In this document: piece after piece, positions 8,452 through 17,223 of the stretch
Layout: each line of letters starts with the position of its first letter
How positions within the stretch are numbered: position 1 is the stretch's first letter
Origin: Candidatus Muiribacterium halophilum
GTDB taxonomy: Bacteria > Muiribacteriota > Muiribacteriia > Muiribacteriales > Muiribacteriaceae
NCBI GenBank assembly: GCA_023228995.1
Contig: JALOAD010000014.1
Location: 4,888 to 68,887 of the forward strand
Length of the DNA: 64,000 nucleotides
Direction: 5' to 3'
The notes under the pieces: generated by a model
Told to the model about the DNA's origin: nothing
Databases searched by the model: none
What the model saw: the letters and a program-made list of their open reading frames with translations, nothing else
Position numbers and translations under genes: made by a program

Positions 8452-9654
8452 ATGGCAATAGAAATAATAGATGGGTTTCAAATAAATTCTTCAATACCAA
8501 TAGATAATAGGATGGTAGTAAATGACTTAACAGAAAGAAATAATATTTTATATAAATATGAGGGATTAAAAGTTTTTGTTTTATCAGATGGCACTACACA
8601 TGTTTGGTATAATGATCAATGGCAAGTAGATAATTCTAAAAGTGTAACAACATCAAACACTTCAACAAATTATATACCTAAATTAACAAGTTCAAACACT
8701 ATAACAAATAGTGTTATATATGAAATAAGTGGTAATATAGGTATTGGTACTACTATCTTATCTGCGAATGAAAAACTTAAAGTAAATGGCAATATAATAG
8801 TAGTTGGTAATGGATCAAAATTTATAGGAGATGGTTCTGGTTTAACTAACATAAATGCTAGTAATTTAATTGGTAGTATTAGTGTTGATAATATTAGTAA
8901 TGGTGCTACAAATTCTATTATAATATCTGGACCAACAAAACCAATCTGGGCATCTTTATCTGACTTAAGTGTTGGTGTGGCTACAAATACTAATAATGTA
9001 TTTGTAACAAATGATACAACTTCTACAAATTCCACATTTATATCTATAGTGTCCAATACTGGAACTTATACTAATATAAGGTCAGCTACTAATTTAAGAT
9101 ACATCCCATCTAAAAATCAACTTTTATTACATAATGTTGGCACATCATCTGCACCAACAATAGGTTTTTTTGGTAGTTCAACTACTGGTATTTATAGAAA
9201 TAATTCTGAATCTACTATGTGTTTTGCTATGGAATCCAAGGATGTTTTGAAATTACATAAAGATGGTATAAAAATAGTTAATAACACATTCACATATACA
9301 GGCACTTATTCAATTGGTACAGGTACTCAAGGTGATACAACCAAATTGACTATATCAGCTCAAAATTATGATAGAATCATATACTTAACCACGTCACCAT
9401 TGAATAATATTTATTTTTTAAGTTCTGGTTGGTTTCAAACTACTATTTTTATAGATAGTATACAAATATATACAAGTTTTTCAGATTCTCAATTTGGACA
9501 TAAAACATTCCAACAAAATTATTGTTTTATATTACCAGCTAACAAAGTTGCCTATATTAGACAAAGTAAAGGTGATGTTATGTGGAAAGATGGATTGGGT
9601 AATACATTTGGTAGTCCTGACATATACATAAGATCCTTAAGATATGGATTATAA
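8452..9654 (+). CDS. Tail fibre protein with Bacteroidota-type GDGSGLTNI motif
   Basis: The protein has 400 residues. The N-terminal region has a short W-containing domain (THVWYNDQWQVDN). It is followed by a fibre shaft with GNIGIGTTILSANEKLKVNGNI, here given as its two ends GNIGIGTT and KLKVNGNI, then FIGDGSGLTNINASNLIGSI. This order is frequent in tail fibres and surface proteins of Bacteroidota phages and prophages. The C-terminal half (ATNLRYIPSKNQLLL, GSSTTGIYRN) resembles fibre head domains. It probably contributes to receptor binding. It is transcribed from its own box and ended by a bidirectional terminator. Confidence 0.75.
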   Translation: MAIEIIDGFQINSSIPIDNRMVVNDLTERNNILYKYEGLKVFVLSDGTTHVWYNDQWQVDNSKSVTTSNTSTNYIPKLTSSNTITNSVIYEISGNIGIGTTILSANEKLKVNGNIIVVGNGSKFIGDGSGLTNINASNLIGSISVDNISNGATNSIIISGPTKPIWASLSDLSVGVATNTNNVFVTNDTTSTNSTFISIVSNTGTYTNIRSATNLRYIPSKNQLLLHNVGTSSAPTIGFFGSSTTGIYRNNSESTMCFAMESKDVLKLHKDGIKIVNNTFTYTGTYSIGTGTQGDTTKLTISAQNYDRIIYLTTSPLNNIYFLSSGWFQTTIFIDSIQIYTSFSDSQFGHKTFQQNYCFILPANKVAYIRQSKGDVMWKDGLGNTFGSPDIYIRSLRYGL

Positions 9655-9692
9655 TTAAAAAAAGACAGTAATTAATTACTGTCTTTTTTTTC
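9655..9692. terminator. Bidirectional terminator
   Basis: AAAAAGACAGTAATT paired with AATTACTGTCTTTTT between the convergent genes ending at 9654 (+) and 9672 (-). Confidence 0.85.
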
Positions 9693-10358
9693 AAACCACC
9701 AATTAAAATATATATAATTATCATTAATTAGATTGTAACAATTACTACCATATTTTATTATTATTTTATCTTTATAAGATCTAATAACTTCTATTTCCAT
9801 ACCTTTAGTCATTTTCAATTGTTTGCCACTTTCTATAGAATAACAAATTACTTCATCATTTAATAATTTATAAATACCAGGTTCTGGCTTTAGCCAAATT
9901 TTAACAGTTTTTATAATAATACCCTTAGTTCTTATAACCCATTCTTTATTTTGGATTAGTGAAATATCTCTAAAAACTTCTGATTTGAAATCTGGATTAT
10001 TAGATAATACATCTTTAATGACACCCCAATATTCTATATCATCAATTATGAAAGATACATATACATCATATAATATATTATTAGATTTTACTATTCTAAT
10101 TACCCTCAATGATTGTAAATCTTGTTGTTCCAATGACAATTTACCCCTTAATGAAGCATAAGCACTTGTCCCAGCTACATTATTTAATATAGAATCAATT
10201 CTAGACAAAGCTTGTCTAATACCATCCAAATGTTTATCATAAGCATTCTGTGATAATGTTTTATCATCAACCGCTACACCAGGTATGGATGTATCAGCAT
10301 TCATTCTTTGTAAATTGAATTCTGTATATTCTAAAATTATTTTATTTTTCTTCTTCAT
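9672..10358 (-). CDS. Virion-internal-type protein of unknown function
   Basis: The protein has 228 residues. The N-terminus KIILEYTEFN matches the capsid-targeting-like signature of many genes here (compare MKYILEYNEF of the neighbouring ARTs). Residues about 40-75 form an amphipathic helix-like region (HLDGIRQALSRIDSILNN), and the C-terminal half is beta-rich with WVIRTKGIIIKTVKIW. I do not recognise the fold. A box TTTTAATATATAG lies on the minus strand just upstream of its ATG. Packaging in the head is inferred from the N-terminus only. Confidence 0.6.
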   Translation of the reverse strand: MKKKNKIILEYTEFNLQRMNADTSIPGVAVDDKTLSQNAYDKHLDGIRQALSRIDSILNNVAGTSAYASLRGKLSLEQQDLQSLRVIRIVKSNNILYDVYVSFIIDDIEYWGVIKDVLSNNPDFKSEVFRDISLIQNKEWVIRTKGIIIKTVKIWLKPEPGIYKLLNDEVICYSIESGKQLKMTKGMEIEVIRSYKDKIIIKYGSNCYNLINDNYIYFNWWFEKKDSN

Positions 10359-10368
10359 AATCTATATA

Positions 10369-10613
10369 TTAAAATTTTGAATAGAAATAAGTTTCTACTT
10401 GTTCATCAGTCTTAAAGTATATGATATTTTCAGGTTTGTAATTTACATATTCTCTACCTTTGATCATCGTACACAAATTTCATTATTTCATCTTCAATTG
10501 TAATAACCACATAAAAATCTCTTTTATTTGGAAATCCATCATATAAACCTCTTTCTATCAATATATCTCTAACTAAAATATTACCAAACTAAATCATTAT
10601 CAAAATTTTTCAT
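10369..10613 (-). pseudogene. Decayed small gene with frame changes
   Basis: The minus strand reads MKNFDNDLVW then a stop. A neighbouring frame gives ILVRDILIERGLYDGFPNKR and onward to IEDEIMKFVYDD, and a further shift gives GREYVNYKPENIIYFKTDEQ and a natural stop. Together they look like one about 80-residue protein broken by two frame changes. No family recognised. It lies between the ART cluster and the virion-type gene at 9672, in a stretch otherwise empty of genes. Confidence 0.45.
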
Positions 10614-10640
10614 TTCTCTAAAAGAAACATTTTTTCTTTT

Positions 10641-11351
10641 CTATCTAATATAACCAGAGTGAGTTGGGCTATTTGATTCTAAAATTGAATTATTATTTAT
10701 ATCAAAATCACCATTATTATATGTAGCTGATTTAATTTGATTGGAATAATTTACTTTATATTGTTTACTATATATGACTCCATCATAGCCTAATTTTTCA
10801 ATTAAATTATCATCTTTTTTATAACTTTGTAAATCAACCAAACCTAAACCACCACCTTTTAATTTACTTATGATATATTCATTATCAGTATATCCATATA
10901 TTCTTATATATTTTTCTAATGGCACGTTATCTCTTTTATTTGGTGTTAAATCATATGGTGTTTTAATATTTAGATAAACTTCATATTTTATATTACCACA
11001 TTCCTTATATGTATCCAATTTAGAAAAATAAAAACCATCACCTAAAACTCTACCTCTAATTGATTCTTGTTTATCAAAAATTTCAAAATCATTAGTACTT
11101 CTATGTATAAGTACCATAGGTTCACCATTTTCGTCAATAACTTTACTTGCTTTATCTGGATCATTTAACCAATCACCAAACCAATTTATAAATTTCTTAG
11201 TTCTAACTTGAAGCCATTGCTTTTCAGTTAAATTGGATTTCTTACCATTTGGGGCTTTCATAAAAATATTATCTAAAATTGCATTATCTTTAATATCTTG
11301 TTCTTCAATACTTAGATCATTAAATTCATTATATTCTAAAATATATTTCAT
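10641..11351 (-). CDS. ADP-ribosyltransferase (polyvalent-protein ART type)
   Basis: The protein has 236 residues. Order: capsid-targeting-like MKYILEYNEF; a conserved linker IEEQDIKDNAI; FMKAPNGKKSNLTEKQWLQV; FINWFGDWLNDPDKASKV with NGEP; then the ART core starting at LIHRST, where related proteins have VYHGT; GFYFSK; and the C-terminal NQIKSATYNNGDFD. Family knowledge: such domains transfer ADP-ribose from NAD+ to host proteins, and T4 Alt is a head-packaged injected ART. The HRST variant of the usual HGT may alter activity. It is the last of four related tandem ARTs on this strand. Confidence 0.75.
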   Translation of the reverse strand: MKYILEYNEFNDLSIEEQDIKDNAILDNIFMKAPNGKKSNLTEKQWLQVRTKKFINWFGDWLNDPDKASKVIDENGEPMVLIHRSTNDFEIFDKQESIRGRVLGDGFYFSKLDTYKECGNIKYEVYLNIKTPYDLTPNKRDNVPLEKYIRIYGYTDNEYIISKLKGGGLGLVDLQSYKKDDNLIEKLGYDGVIYSKQYKVNYSNQIKSATYNNGDFDINNNSILESNSPTHSGYIR

Positions 11352-11358
11352 CTTATTT

Positions 11359-11913
11359 TTATTTATTTTTTATAGCCCTTAAAATACTATCTTTAGTTGG
11401 TATAAGTTTATCATCCACATAATCAAATTCTAAATCTGTTTCATATTCACCTGTAGCTTTATTTTTATTTACACACCAATTTGGTATAATAAAAGTAAAT
11501 ACTTCACCTATGCCATTACCACCTCTATATAATGATTTATTTTTTGCATATTCTTTAGCTTCTTTTTTACTTTTAGTAAAAAATGTAATACCTTCACCAA
11601 TTGAGAATTTCTTTGTTTTTTTAATATTCTCAGCTGATTTTTCATCTGTCCCATGATATAAAATTACATTTTTAACAGATTTGTCATATGTATCACGAGT
11701 TCTATTTGAAATTTCAGTTTGTATTAAAGTATCATCATCTGGATTACCTTTCTTAACTAATTTCTCGTGGTACCATTGTCCATTGATTAAATATTGAGTT
11801 TGATTAATTTTAGTATTAGTATATACATCTTCAACCTCACCCAATGTAGTCATATCACCAATGTTAAATATTTCTTTATTCTCAAACTCTTTATATTCTA
11901 AAATATATTTCAT
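11359..11913 (-). CDS. ADP-ribosyltransferase-like protein, divergent ART core
   Basis: The protein has about 184 residues, starting at MKYILEYKEF (11913), one base after the TAG of the upstream gene; an ATG at 11937 inside that gene is less likely. It lacks the FMKAPNGKK/WFGDW module of its neighbours. After an unrelated about 85-residue region comes ILYHGTDEKSAENIKKT, GITFFTKSKKEAKEYA and a beta-rich end, the H-x-T and later Ser/Thr strands of an ART fold. It may modify a different target from the neighbouring ARTs. Fold assignment from motif only. Confidence 0.6.
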   Translation of the reverse strand: MKYILEYKEFENKEIFNIGDMTTLGEVEDVYTNTKINQTQYLINGQWYHEKLVKKGNPDDDTLIQTEISNRTRDTYDKSVKNVILYHGTDEKSAENIKKTKKFSIGEGITFFTKSKKEAKEYAKNKSLYRGGNGIGEVFTFIIPNWCVNKNKATGEYETDLEFDYVDDKLIPTKDSILRAIKNK

Positions 11914-11914
11914 A

Positions 11915-12550
11915 CTATTTGTATATATTTTCATCATTTATATCAAAATCACCATTATTATATGTGGCTGATTTAATTTGATTATTTAACTCATTACCAA
12001 TAACATATAAATTTTGTGCTTTAATTCTTTTATCTGTTCCTTTTGGACTATCTTTTATATTTTTAATAATAGTTTCTGAATATTCATTCATACCTAAACC
12101 AGTAGATACATTTGCATAATCATTAAATGTTTCACCATAAGCATCTTCCACTTCAGGATCTACCATACATAAATAAACAGATATTATCTTATCACCATAT
12201 TTACTAGCTAAATTTATATCACTTGTGAAAAAATTTGCACCATCATCAGCATATGAATAAGGGTTGTTTTGATGAAAAACATCAAAATCATTTGATGTAC
12301 CATGGTAAACTACTAATGGTTCACCATTTATATCTACTACTTTACTTGCTTTATCTGGATCATTAATCCAATCACCAAACCAATTAATAAAATTTTTAGT
12401 TCTCACTTGAAGCCATTGTTTCTGTGTTAGTTTAGTTTTTCTTCCATTTGGAGCTTTCATGAAAGTATTATTAAATATTGCATTATCTTTAATTTCTTGT
12501 TCTTCAATACTTAAATTATCAAACTCTTTATATTCTAAAATATATTTCAT
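11915..12550 (-). CDS. ADP-ribosyltransferase (polyvalent-protein ART type)
   Basis: The protein has about 211 residues from MKYILEYKEF at 12550. It has the shared IEEQEIKDNAI, FMKAPNGRKTKLTQKQWLQV and WFGDWINDPDKASKV segments, then LVVYHGTSNDFDVF and ANFFTSDINLASKYGDKI, and ends NQIKSATYNNGDFD. This copy keeps the complete H-G-T motif. The middle variable part (VDPEVEDAYGETF) differs from its paralogs, as if the same delivery and activation front end carries different catalytic tails. It is coupled TAG-T-ATG with the next gene. Confidence 0.75.
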   Translation of the reverse strand: MKYILEYKEFDNLSIEEQEIKDNAIFNNTFMKAPNGRKTKLTQKQWLQVRTKNFINWFGDWINDPDKASKVVDINGEPLVVYHGTSNDFDVFHQNNPYSYADDGANFFTSDINLASKYGDKIISVYLCMVDPEVEDAYGETFNDYANVSTGLGMNEYSETIIKNIKDSPKGTDKRIKAQNLYVIGNELNNQIKSATYNNGDFDINDENIYK

Positions 12551-12551
12551 A

Positions 12552-13151
12552 CTATTTGTATATATTTCCATTATTTATATCAAAATCACCATTATTATAT
12601 GTGGCTGATTTAATTTGTGTTGGTTCGAATACAATATATTCTTTAGTTCCTTTAATAGCATATTTATCTGTTTGTCTTTTAGTAAATACTCCACCATCTT
12701 TATATTTATTTGACGACATTATAGCACCAGCACCAGCACCATCAAAACCATCATAATTAGGATCTATTATTTTAAGATATACTGCATATATATGTCCATT
12801 TGGTCCTGCAAATTTTTTAGCAAAATCATTAGAATTTGAAAAATAAAGACCACCACCAAATTTACGAGATGGTTTAAAAACTTCAAACTCTTTAATAGTC
12901 CCATGATAAACTATCTTAGGTTCACCATTTTCATCTACAATCTTACTTGAATTTTCTGGGTCATTTAACCAATCACCAAACCAATTAATAAAATTCTTAG
13001 TCCTTACTTGAAGCCAATTTTTAATATTCAATTTAGTCTTTTTACCATTTGGAGCTTTCATGAAAGTATTATTAGAAATTGCTTTATCTCTAATATCCTG
13101 CTCCTCAATAGTTAAATTATCAAATTCCCTGAATTCTAAGATATGTTTCAT
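12552..13151 (-). CDS. ADP-ribosyltransferase (polyvalent-protein ART type)
   Basis: The protein has about 199 residues from MKHILEFREF at 13151, which overlaps the end of the upstream ART gene by 32 bases. The conserved front module (FMKAPNGKKTKL, WFGDWLNDPENSSKIV) leads into KIVYHGTIKEFEVF, GGLYFSNSNDFAKKFA, YAVYLKIIDP and the terminal QIKSATYNNGDFD. It is the most compact of the intact ARTs. The ART core (HGT, YFS) looks complete. Confidence 0.75.
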   Translation of the reverse strand: MKHILEFREFDNLTIEEQDIRDKAISNNTFMKAPNGKKTKLNIKNWLQVRTKNFINWFGDWLNDPENSSKIVDENGEPKIVYHGTIKEFEVFKPSRKFGGGLYFSNSNDFAKKFAGPNGHIYAVYLKIIDPNYDGFDGAGAGAIMSSNKYKDGGVFTKRQTDKYAIKGTKEYIVFEPTQIKSATYNNGDFDINNGNIYK

Positions 13152-14193
13152 TATTTTCATTTATATTTTCATTATTTATATCAAAATCACCATTATTGAC
13201 AATTGATTTGATTTGTTTTGAAGATAAAGCAACATATTGAGTATTTATACCACCTGCTTCATCTTTATCAAATCTAGTATTTTTTATAATGATCCCATCA
13301 TAACCATCATTTTTTAAATTATCTAAGTAAATATTTATAGTTTCCTCATTATTTTTCAGTGCCATACCCAATCCACCAGTATTAGCAATTTCAGCATTTT
13401 TATCTTCAATTTTATATATATCTGTTCTAAATTGCTCATAAGCATCTGAATAAATACAATTATAATATTCATCTTCTAAAGATTTAAGTTTGTTCTTCAG
13501 TTCAAATACCATTTCACCATCTTTAATTGCTTCTTTACTATAAAGTGTTTTATTTTCAAAATAAGATCTATTATTGTTATTTATAGATTTCCCATCCATA
13601 GCCAATTGAAAAACTTTAATAGTATCATAATCACAAATAGGATTACGAAAACTCCATTGATTATATAATGAATCAATTTCTTTTTCAATTATATCAATTT
13701 CTTTTTTTAGTGAATTTTTAGCTTCAGTATTATCAGTAGTTTGATATATTTTTGGTGTTTTAATATTCAAGTATACTTCGAATACATTAGTTGTGCCTGA
13801 ATCACCATACCAAGTTGAATTAGCAAAGTTTTTAGCAAAGTTTTTAGTTTCACCAAACCAAAAACCAACTCTTGCTACTTTTGTTGATTCACCCAATTTA
13901 GATTTATCAAATTTATCAAATTTATATCTACTACCATGATATACTACTAAAGGTTCTCCATTTTCATCCACAATTTTACTTGCATTTTTTGGATCATTAA
14001 TCCAATCACCAAACCAATTGATAAAATTCTTGGTCCTTACTTGTAACCATTGTTTTGTATTTAATATAGTCTTTTTACCATTTGGTGCTTTCATGAAAGT
14101 TCCATTAGATATTGCTATATCCTTGATTTCTTGTTCTTCTATACTTAAATTATCAAATTCTTTATATTCTAAAATATATTTTAATCTTTTCAT
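13120..14193 (-). CDS. Long ADP-ribosyltransferase with a coiled insertion
   Basis: The protein has 357 residues, starting MKRLKYILEYKEF. It has the shared front module and LVVYHGSRYKFDKF (HGS instead of HGT), WFGETKNFAKNFA and VYLNIKTPKI. A charged helical insertion of about 120 residues (KKEIDIIEKEIDSLYN onward, rich in Glu and Lys) follows. The end is NDGYDGIIIKN, QYVALSSKQIKS and NNGDFD. It is the first gene of the minus-strand ART run and faces a plus-strand gene across a symmetrical promoter box. Confidence 0.75.
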   Translation of the reverse strand: MKRLKYILEYKEFDNLSIEEQEIKDIAISNGTFMKAPNGKKTILNTKQWLQVRTKNFINWFGDWINDPKNASKIVDENGEPLVVYHGSRYKFDKFDKSKLGESTKVARVGFWFGETKNFAKNFANSTWYGDSGTTNVFEVYLNIKTPKIYQTTDNTEAKNSLKKEIDIIEKEIDSLYNQWSFRNPICDYDTIKVFQLAMDGKSINNNNRSYFENKTLYSKEAIKDGEMVFELKNKLKSLEDEYYNCIYSDAYEQFRTDIYKIEDKNAEIANTGGLGMALKNNEETINIYLDNLKNDGYDGIIIKNTRFDKDEAGGINTQYVALSSKQIKSIVNNGDFDINNENINENNETYLRIQGI

Positions 14194-14195
14194 AA

Positions 14196-14214
14196 TTAAT
14201 ATATATATTAAAAA
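14196..14214. promoter_or_regulatory. Symmetrical promoter box between divergent genes
   Basis: TTAATATATATATTAAAAA is nearly palindromic and sits between the ATG at 14193 (-) and 14227 (+), so it could serve both directions. Confidence 0.5.
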
Positions 14215-14226
14215 TAAAAAATAGAA

Positions 14227-14541
14227 ATGAGATTGAAGAAATTTTACGAATATGAGAGTATAGAAATATCTCCAGAAAGAGTTAATAAAATTATAGAAGA
14301 ATTAAAAGAAATTGCATCAAATATGGAAGAGAAATCTAAATATACTGAAAAATTATTAAATGAATTAAATAATTATAAAAGTCCATCAAAAACTTCAAAT
14401 GATCAGATTGATGATTCAATTTTATCTTTATATGTAATTAAGAAAAATATATCAGATTCAATAGATAAGGTAGATAACATAGTAAATAATCTAACTAACT
14501 ATATAGATGAAGGTAGAAATTTCTTATATAGTGAAAATTAA
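14227..14541 (+). CDS. Small coiled-coil protein with capsid-targeting-like N-terminus
   Basis: The protein has 104 residues, starting MRLKKFYEYESIE. The rest is mostly helical and charged with heptad-like hydrophobic spacing (VNKIIEELKEIASNMEEK, then IKKNISDSIDKVDNIVNNL), suggesting a coiled coil. No enzymatic motif. It is a single plus-strand gene between two minus-strand groups and ends in a bidirectional terminator. Confidence 0.6.
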   Translation: MRLKKFYEYESIEISPERVNKIIEELKEIASNMEEKSKYTEKLLNELNNYKSPSKTSNDQIDDSILSLYVIKKNISDSIDKVDNIVNNLTNYIDEGRNFLYSEN

Positions 14542-14573
14542 AAAAGAAATTATATTTCTATAATTTCTTTATT
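14540..14573. terminator. Bidirectional terminator
   Basis: AAAGAAATTATA, loop TTTC, TATAATTTCTTT between the convergent genes ending at 14541 (+) and 14569 (-). Confidence 0.75.
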
Positions 14574-15108
14574 TATCATCTCTATTTATCATATAAGGTG
14601 GTATATTTCCTTTTATACAAACTGATCTACCATAAACTATACTATCTGCTAATGTATTTCTTATATCATTAGAATCTTCAACATTTCTCTTATTAAATAA
14701 TTGATCTTTATCAGGTTTCAATAATCTAATTGGTACATCAACTGTATATACTATACTACCATATGGATTTCCTAATTCACCAAACATTTTAGCAGTACTT
14801 TCAAAAGGTGATAAATATACATAACCAAATGAAGAAGATAAGCTATTTACATTTTTAACACTTGTTTTTTTAATTCCTTGCTCTAATATATTATGATTAG
14901 TACTAGTACCATGATATAATCTAATTAAAGTATTTGGATTATTTTTTAACCATCTATTCATTTCATTTAAGTCTTTACGAGAAGGTGCATTAGTATATAA
15001 AACATCACCAAATATATCCTCTATATGTACTACTTTATTAGTGATATCTAATAGATTATAATCTATTTGTGTATTATAAGCCTCATTAAAATTCTGTAAA
15101 TATTTCAT
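14569..15108 (-). CDS. ADP-ribosyltransferase-like protein
   Basis: The protein has 179 residues, starting MKYLQNFNEA. After about 85 residues comes LIRLYHGTSTNHNILEQGI, then SLSSSFGYVYLSPFESTAKMF and a beta-rich tail (IVYTVDVPIRLL). The H-G-T plus the Y-L-S-P strand fit an ART active site, but the sequence differs from the tandem ART family and lacks its WFGDW module and NNGDFD end. It is probably an independent ART lineage with the same packaging signature. A catalytic Glu is not evident to me. Confidence 0.6.
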   Translation of the reverse strand: MKYLQNFNEAYNTQIDYNLLDITNKVVHIEDIFGDVLYTNAPSRKDLNEMNRWLKNNPNTLIRLYHGTSTNHNILEQGIKKTSVKNVNSLSSSFGYVYLSPFESTAKMFGELGNPYGSIVYTVDVPIRLLKPDKDQLFNKRNVEDSNDIRNTLADSIVYGRSVCIKGNIPPYMINRDDK

Positions 15109-15110
15109 TT

Positions 15111-15578
15111 TTACATTTTTATATTTTTATATGCTTTTAATAAAATATCACGAGTATCTTTTAACCCATCCCATTTATGTTTTTCTTTAATTACATTATT
15201 TGGTAATTGATTAAGCCAATAGTCATCATAAAAATGAAAAGATACCTGACCAAAAGGAAATTCAAAATATAATACTTCATATCCTTTCTCGTCTTCATCT
15301 AAATAAACATCTATTTTAGCATTTTTAGCAACTTTAACTGCTTTAACTAAATAGAAACTTTTATAATAATAAAGATCATTTTTTATTTGATTATAACTTA
15401 AATTATCATTATAAAGTATTTTTTCAATCTGTTTATAGTGAAGTTCATCTTTATATATGGTTATACCTTTAGCAGCATCTGAATAATTTTGAGCTATTAA
15501 GCAATATTTAACAACATTCTTAATTTCATCATAATTATAATAATTATCTGATTCATTAAACAATTTTATATATTTCAT
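15111..15578 (-). CDS. Unknown protein with capsid-targeting-like N-terminus
   Basis: The protein has 155 residues, starting MKYIKLFNESDNYYNYD. It has a helical N-terminal half and a beta-rich centre (KIDVYLDEDEKGYEVLYFEF), and ends in a Trp-containing amphipathic helix. No known family recognised. It lies 2 bases from the downstream ART gene and 2 bases from the upstream gene, so it is co-transcribed with them. Confidence 0.6.
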   Translation of the reverse strand: MKYIKLFNESDNYYNYDEIKNVVKYCLIAQNYSDAAKGITIYKDELHYKQIEKILYNDNLSYNQIKNDLYYYKSFYLVKAVKVAKNAKIDVYLDEDEKGYEVLYFEFPFGQVSFHFYDDYWLNQLPNNVIKEKHKWDGLKDTRDILLKAYKNIKM

Positions 15579-15580
15579 TA

Positions 15581-16063
15581 TTATTTTAATGTTTTCAATT
15601 TATATAATGTCTTATAAATCAATATTAATACTTCATCAACAATACTTAATAAATGTGTGTCATCAGGCAATATACAATTTTTATTATTTTTGATAAAATC
15701 AGCTAATTCTATAAAATAATCTATTTTATCTTTAGATAATGTAATATCAGGATTAATTATATCATAATTTTCAATTATATCATATTGACCTTGATATACT
15801 TCAATTAATTCATCAATTAATTCTAATATATTATCATAATATTCATTTAATGCCAAATGGGCAACATAAGAACCTTCCCCTTGTATTTGTAAATGATATA
15901 TATGAGCAACTTCTCTACTTTCAAATAATTTAGAGAAAAATTTAGCTATATCAGTTTGATATGCTACTTGAGTGATTTGCACATCTTCTATTTGATCTGA
16001 TTCATCAGATTCTTTTATTATAATAGGTTTTTTAATAGGTTTGAAATCTGAAAACTTTTTCAT
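15581..16063 (-). CDS. Ferritin/Dps-like helical phage protein (DUF5856-like)
   Basis: The protein has 160 residues. After a short tail (MKKFSDFKPIKKP) comes a helical segment with FFSKLFESREVAHIYHLQ, then YVAHLALNEYYDNILELIDE and LIEVYQGQYDII. The spaced His and Glu residues in consecutive helices (A-H-x-x-H, E-Y-Y-D, Y-Q-G) resemble a ferritin-like four-helix family known from large phages. Metal binding is possible but not shown. A minus-strand TTTTAATATATA box lies just upstream. Confidence 0.55.
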   Translation of the reverse strand: MKKFSDFKPIKKPIIIKESDESDQIEDVQITQVAYQTDIAKFFSKLFESREVAHIYHLQIQGEGSYVAHLALNEYYDNILELIDELIEVYQGQYDIIENYDIINPDITLSKDKIDYFIELADFIKNNKNCILPDDTHLLSIVDEVLILIYKTLYKLKTLK

Positions 16064-16087
16064 ATTGATTGTTTTTATTTGTATATA

Positions 16088-16348
16088 TTAAAATCTAATA
16101 TCATTATTATTTTTATTAAAATCACCATTATTATATGTAGCTGATTTAATTTGATTAGGTTCAAATGCAATTATTTCATACAATAATTTATTTATTTTCT
16201 TACCATAACCATAATCCATTATTCCATCATAGTTATATTTTTCCAATTCTTTAATTTTAACATCATTTTAAATTGCATTATCTTTAATATCTTGTTCTTC
16301 AATGCTTAGATCATTAAATTCATTATATTCTAAAATATATTTAAGCAT
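16088..16348 (-). pseudogene. Internally deleted ADP-ribosyltransferase gene
   Basis: From the ATG at 16348, which overlaps the end of the upstream gene, the frame reads MLKYILEYNEFNDLSIEEQD, IKDNAI, then a stop. The downstream sequence then gives YNYDGIMDYGYGKK and FEPNQIKSATYNNGDF, the exact end of the tandem ART family. The WFGDW module and catalytic core are absent. This is an ART copy that lost about 150 codons by internal deletion while keeping both ends. Confidence 0.75.
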
Positions 16349-17222
16349 TATATTCTATTCTTTTTTTCTCAATATCCCAAAAAAACAATATATCACTAAC
16401 TCTTTCATTAAGAGCATCAATTACATCTTGTATATCATCATATCCATCAAAACATAGATTATATCTACCAAAAAATCTATGTGATGTTTCATCTTTATTT
16501 GTTATTACGAGTGATATAAAATCACCTCTTAAAGCTGATTCATCATTATTTCTTGGATTATATGAATGGTTAGATATTCTCATTTGAATATGACCTACTT
16601 TTTCATCTTCTAAATCATATATATTAATTCTACAATATTTACCTGATGCACAATCACTCCAATCTATTTTAAGTTCATATCCATCAATTTCATAAGTATC
16701 AAGCAATCCTTCACCTGTTCTAAATCTATCACGTACCATATCATGTAAATTATCAACTTCAACATTAGGTGGATCAAAACTTTTTGATGCAATGATATCA
16801 TCACTTATTTTAATATCTGATGGAAAATCTATTATCTGATACACATCTAATAATTCATCTTCTAAATCATATATCTCACCATTTTTATCTATCCAACCTT
16901 CCTTAAAAAATATTCTAGTTACCTTAACTGGACTATAACCATCTTTCACATCAGTATAACTACCACATATTTCTAAATCTTTTAATGCAGATTCTAAATT
17001 ATCAAATATACTAATATCTGGATCAGTATTATCATAATAATGCCATTCATTAACATAATTAGGTACATAAACCTTTTCTTGTTTATATTCAACATCATCT
17101 GGTTCATAATCATCATCAATTCTGATTATACCAGTTTTTATATAACCTTGTTCATCTATTTGTCTATATTTTTTAAGGTTTTCATCCTTATTATACTGAT
17201 TATATTCTAAAATGTATTTCAT
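16341..17222 (-). CDS. Unknown protein with capsid-targeting-like N-terminus
   Basis: The protein has 293 residues, starting MKYILEYNQYNKDEN. It is acidic and alternates beta-rich and loop segments (YVPNYVNEWHYYDNTDPDI, FFKEGWIDKNGEIYDLEDE). The C-terminal part, with GYELKIDWSDCASGKYCRI and a following VGHIQMRISNH, looks like a separate small domain. No family recognised. It sits between the deleted ART copy and a small gene starting at 17415. Confidence 0.6.
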   Translation of the reverse strand: MKYILEYNQYNKDENLKKYRQIDEQGYIKTGIIRIDDDYEPDDVEYKQEKVYVPNYVNEWHYYDNTDPDISIFDNLESALKDLEICGSYTDVKDGYSPVKVTRIFFKEGWIDKNGEIYDLEDELLDVYQIIDFPSDIKISDDIIASKSFDPPNVEVDNLHDMVRDRFRTGEGLLDTYEIDGYELKIDWSDCASGKYCRINIYDLEDEKVGHIQMRISNHSYNPRNNDESALRGDFISLVITNKDETSHRFFGRYNLCFDGYDDIQDVIDALNERVSDILFFWDIEKKRIEYNA

Positions 17223-17223
17223 A

